Shown here: positions 5,246 through 7,041 of the stretch, piece by piece | Layout: each line of letters begins with the position of its first letter | How positions within the stretch are numbered: position 1 is the first letter of the stretch | NCBI GenBank assembly: GCA_003520205.1 | Contig: DOVG01000132.1 | Coordinates: forward strand, 1 to 7,041 | Direction of reading: 5' to 3' | Origin: Lachnospiraceae bacterium | Lineage (GTDB): Bacteria; Bacillota; Clostridia; Lachnospirales; Lachnospiraceae | Length of the DNA stretch: 7,041 bases | Position numbers and translations under genes: made by a program | Notes under the pieces: generated by a model | What the model saw: only the letters and a program-made list of their open reading frames with translations | What the model was told of the DNA's origin: nothing | Database searches by the model: none

Positions 5246-6871
5246 ATGAGCGTTCGTTCTCTCATAAAATTAGAATTAATAAACTTCCTCGGAATAAATG
5301 AGCTGCGATATGTGAAGGATAAAGCAGCCAGGAAACAGAAAGGATTTCTGTTCGGAGTTCTTATAGTTTTGTATGGATTTCTTGCAGGATATATAGTAAT
5401 GCAAAGTATGCTTCTGGATAAGATTGGGGCGACAAAATATATTCCGGTTCTATATTTTTTGCTGGCCGGAATGATTAATATGCTCGTAGGAATCTACAGA
5501 GCTAAGGATATAATTTATAGAGAAAAAGATCAGGAGATGGTATCTGCATATCCGCTTAGTGGAAAAAGTATTGTAGCATCCAGAGTTTTCAGAATGTATT
5601 TTGATAATCTGATTGTCGGGCTTGCTGTAATCATTCCATCTATGCTGATATATGGAATCAGGACGGGATGCGGTATCCTGTTCTACATCTCGATCATTCC
5701 TGTATGTATTATAAGTCCTATCCTTCCAACGGCAGTGGCTGCGTGGGTTGGGATTATATTTGCAGCTATACTAGCAAGAAACCGTCACAAGGTTCTTACT
5801 GAAGTAATCCTGGTGATTACGGTCGTAACTGCTTCATTTATGGTAAGTGGAATTATCTCGTCAAAGGCCGGAGTTGGAACAGCAGAAGGGTTCACTCCGA
5901 GAAATGAATTAAATGAAGAGATAAATGCAGAGTTTTCAAGGTTAATCAGTGAGAAGATGACAGCTATGGAGAATGCATTTCCTGCAGTGAAGATTCTGGG
6001 AGATATGCTTACAAATGCTGATTTTGCCGCAGTAGCCATTTATGCACTTATTTCACTTGTGATTATAATAATTACGGTTACTGTGATTGGAAAATATTTC
6101 TTCGCCATTTCCAGAAGACTATTCTTAAAGCAGGAACATAAATGTTATAACCTCTCGGAACTAAAGAAAGCTTCGGTACTAAAGGCTCTTGTAAAGAAGG
6201 AGGCGTCAAGATATTTCTCATCCGGAGTATATGTATCCAATACAATCGTTGGTCCGGTTATAGCTGTAATTCTTGCTGTTTCCTTAGGCTTTGTAGATAT
6301 AAATAGAATACTACTGAGTGCAGGAAATCTTCCGATAGAGTTAAAGCTTGAAAATGCGATTCCTTATCTGATAGGACTTGTTTTCAGTATGATAAGCATC
6401 ACTTCGTCTAGTATATCAATTGAAGGAAAGAGCTGGTGGATAATGAAAACCATGCCACTAAAATCACGCGATATTTATGGAGCTAAGATACTATTCAATC
6501 TGATATTTGTAGCACCATTTTATGCGCTGACAGAAATAATACTTCTATTTACTGTAAATGCCGGACCGTTAGAGAGACTATGGCTGATAGTAGTACCGGC
6601 GCTGACTACTCTCTATTCAGTGCTTCTTGGACTGTTTTGCAATCTGAAGTTTCCTAAGTTCAATTGGGAAAATGAAACAGAAGTTATTAAGCAGGGCGCA
6701 GCAACAGGACTCAGTATGCTTGGTGCACTTCCTGTGATGCTTTTTATAGGTGGAGCAGCAGTAATGACCGACGCGCGTGTACATCTTCTGGGTGTTGGAT
6801 TTATAGCTGTTTTAAGTATAGTCTGCTGGGGACTTTATAGAAAAATCCTTGCACCCGGGCGAAGTGTGTAA
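5246..6871 (+). CDS. ABC-2-type transporter permease (large, about 12 membrane segments)
   Basis: A 541-residue integral membrane protein forming the channel for the preceding ATPase. Hydrophobic segments lie around 33-53, 64-84, 122-139, 145-177 (two), 184-206, 262-285, 327-350, 371-392, 413-436, 444-465, 487-507 and 514-533. It looks like two fused half-permeases: REKDQEMVSAYPLSGKSIVASRV (92-114 in part) recurs in form as EGKSWWIMKTMPLKSRDIYG (393-412), both cytoplasmic 'PLs..I..a' stretches of the kind that contact the ATPase in ABC-2 exporters. A polar, charged segment at 205-260 (acidic, helix-rich) separates the halves. I recognise the general type of large two-half permease found with EcsA-like ATPases (ABC_tran_2-like). 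ATG 5246 has AAGAGG (5233-5238) 7 bases upstream. The CPBP gene follows 34 bases after the stop. The substrate cannot be predicted. Confidence 0.9.
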   Translation: MSVRSLIKLELINFLGINELRYVKDKAARKQKGFLFGVLIVLYGFLAGYIVMQSMLLDKIGATKYIPVLYFLLAGMINMLVGIYRAKDIIYREKDQEMVSAYPLSGKSIVASRVFRMYFDNLIVGLAVIIPSMLIYGIRTGCGILFYISIIPVCIISPILPTAVAAWVGIIFAAILARNRHKVLTEVILVITVVTASFMVSGIISSKAGVGTAEGFTPRNELNEEINAEFSRLISEKMTAMENAFPAVKILGDMLTNADFAAVAIYALISLVIIIITVTVIGKYFFAISRRLFLKQEHKCYNLSELKKASVLKALVKKEASRYFSSGVYVSNTIVGPVIAVILAVSLGFVDINRILLSAGNLPIELKLENAIPYLIGLVFSMISITSSSISIEGKSWWIMKTMPLKSRDIYGAKILFNLIFVAPFYALTEIILLFTVNAGPLERLWLIVVPALTTLYSVLLGLFCNLKFPKFNWENETEVIKQGAATGLSMLGALPVMLFIGGAAVMTDARVHLLGVGFIAVLSIVCWGLYRKILAPGRSV

Positions 6872-6905
6872 TTCTATAAAAGATACTATAAGAGTGAGGA
6901 TAAAA

Positions 6906-7041
6906 ATGAACGAAAAAATGGATAAGAAAAAGGTTATTAGCTTCGTTGTTATTACATTTATAATTGCATGGGCTCTGCAGATACCAGCCTCAATATATAG
7001 TTTAAAAAATCCGGGGATGGCTGGAACATCAGTTTTTAGAT
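6906..7041 (+). CDS. CPBP family intramembrane protease, N-terminal part (3' truncated)
   Basis: Forty-five codons are visible before the window edge. After a charged start (MNEKMDKKK) comes the first membrane helix VISFVVITFIIAWALQIPASIYS (10-32, in part), then NPGMAGTSVF. This opening is typical of CPBP/Abi-type (CAAX-like) membrane proteases of Firmicutes, but the catalytic EExxxR and HxxxB motifs would lie further on and cannot be checked. ATG 6906 has GAGGA (6896-6900) 5 bases upstream. It lies 34 bases after the permease stop with no terminator between, so it belongs to the ABC operon. CPBP proteins are known near peptide exporters, in processing or self-immunity. Confidence 0.65.
   Translation, partial: MNEKMDKKKVISFVVITFIIAWALQIPASIYSLKNPGMAGTSVFR

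Noticed and set aside
4969..5265. A 98-codon leftward open frame antisense to the ABC ATPase
   Set aside because: It lies opposite a clearly conserved gene, has a low-complexity Ser/Leu-rich translation and no ribosome site; the other antisense frames at 989-1261, 1331-1516, 1830-2021, 3683-3982 and 5785-6039 are rejected for the same kind of reason.

Overview
This is an A+T-rich stretch of chromosome, most likely from an anaerobic Firmicute of the Lachnospiraceae (Butyrivibrio/Roseburia-like). The grounds are family resemblance: a GntR/YtrA repressor with an EcsA/YtrB-style ABC pump, a CPBP protease, an AraC regulator with a helical N-terminal domain, a degenerate GGDEF protein, and strong AGGAG-type ribosome sites. 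The assignment is inferred from style; no rRNA or tRNA is present.

Layout. 1-101 (+) is the 3' tail of a membrane protein. 164-703 (+) is a divergent shikimate-kinase-family P-loop kinase. A long hairpin (753-798) separates it from two leftward genes: an AraC-type regulator (1546-779) and, upstream of it, a small protein resembling a GGDEF domain without the GGDEF residues (2134-1664). The latter ends in a clear intrinsic terminator (1597-1629).

The right half, from about 2300, is the most coherent part. A short GntR/YtrA-type repressor (2413-2772) is followed by an eight-helix membrane protein with a DUF5808-like segment and a C-terminal bacterial PH-like domain (2840-4267), then a terminator. 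A second unit encodes an ABC ATPase (4523-5230), a large ABC-2-type permease (5246-6871) and the start of a CPBP-family membrane protease (6906 to the edge).

The two units are tied together by their control DNA. Both promoters have TTGACA exactly 22 bases before the same 30-base element (25 of 30 identical), centred on GTATTA-7-TAATAC. I read this as one regulon: the repressor controls its own operon and the pump/protease operon. The pump promoter additionally carries a run of five 9-bp half-site-like repeats. The likely role is export, envelope maintenance or resistance to a membrane-active compound, by analogy with Ytr-type systems; the substrate cannot be told from sequence. The operator architecture and the composition of this two-operon system are the best leads in the window.
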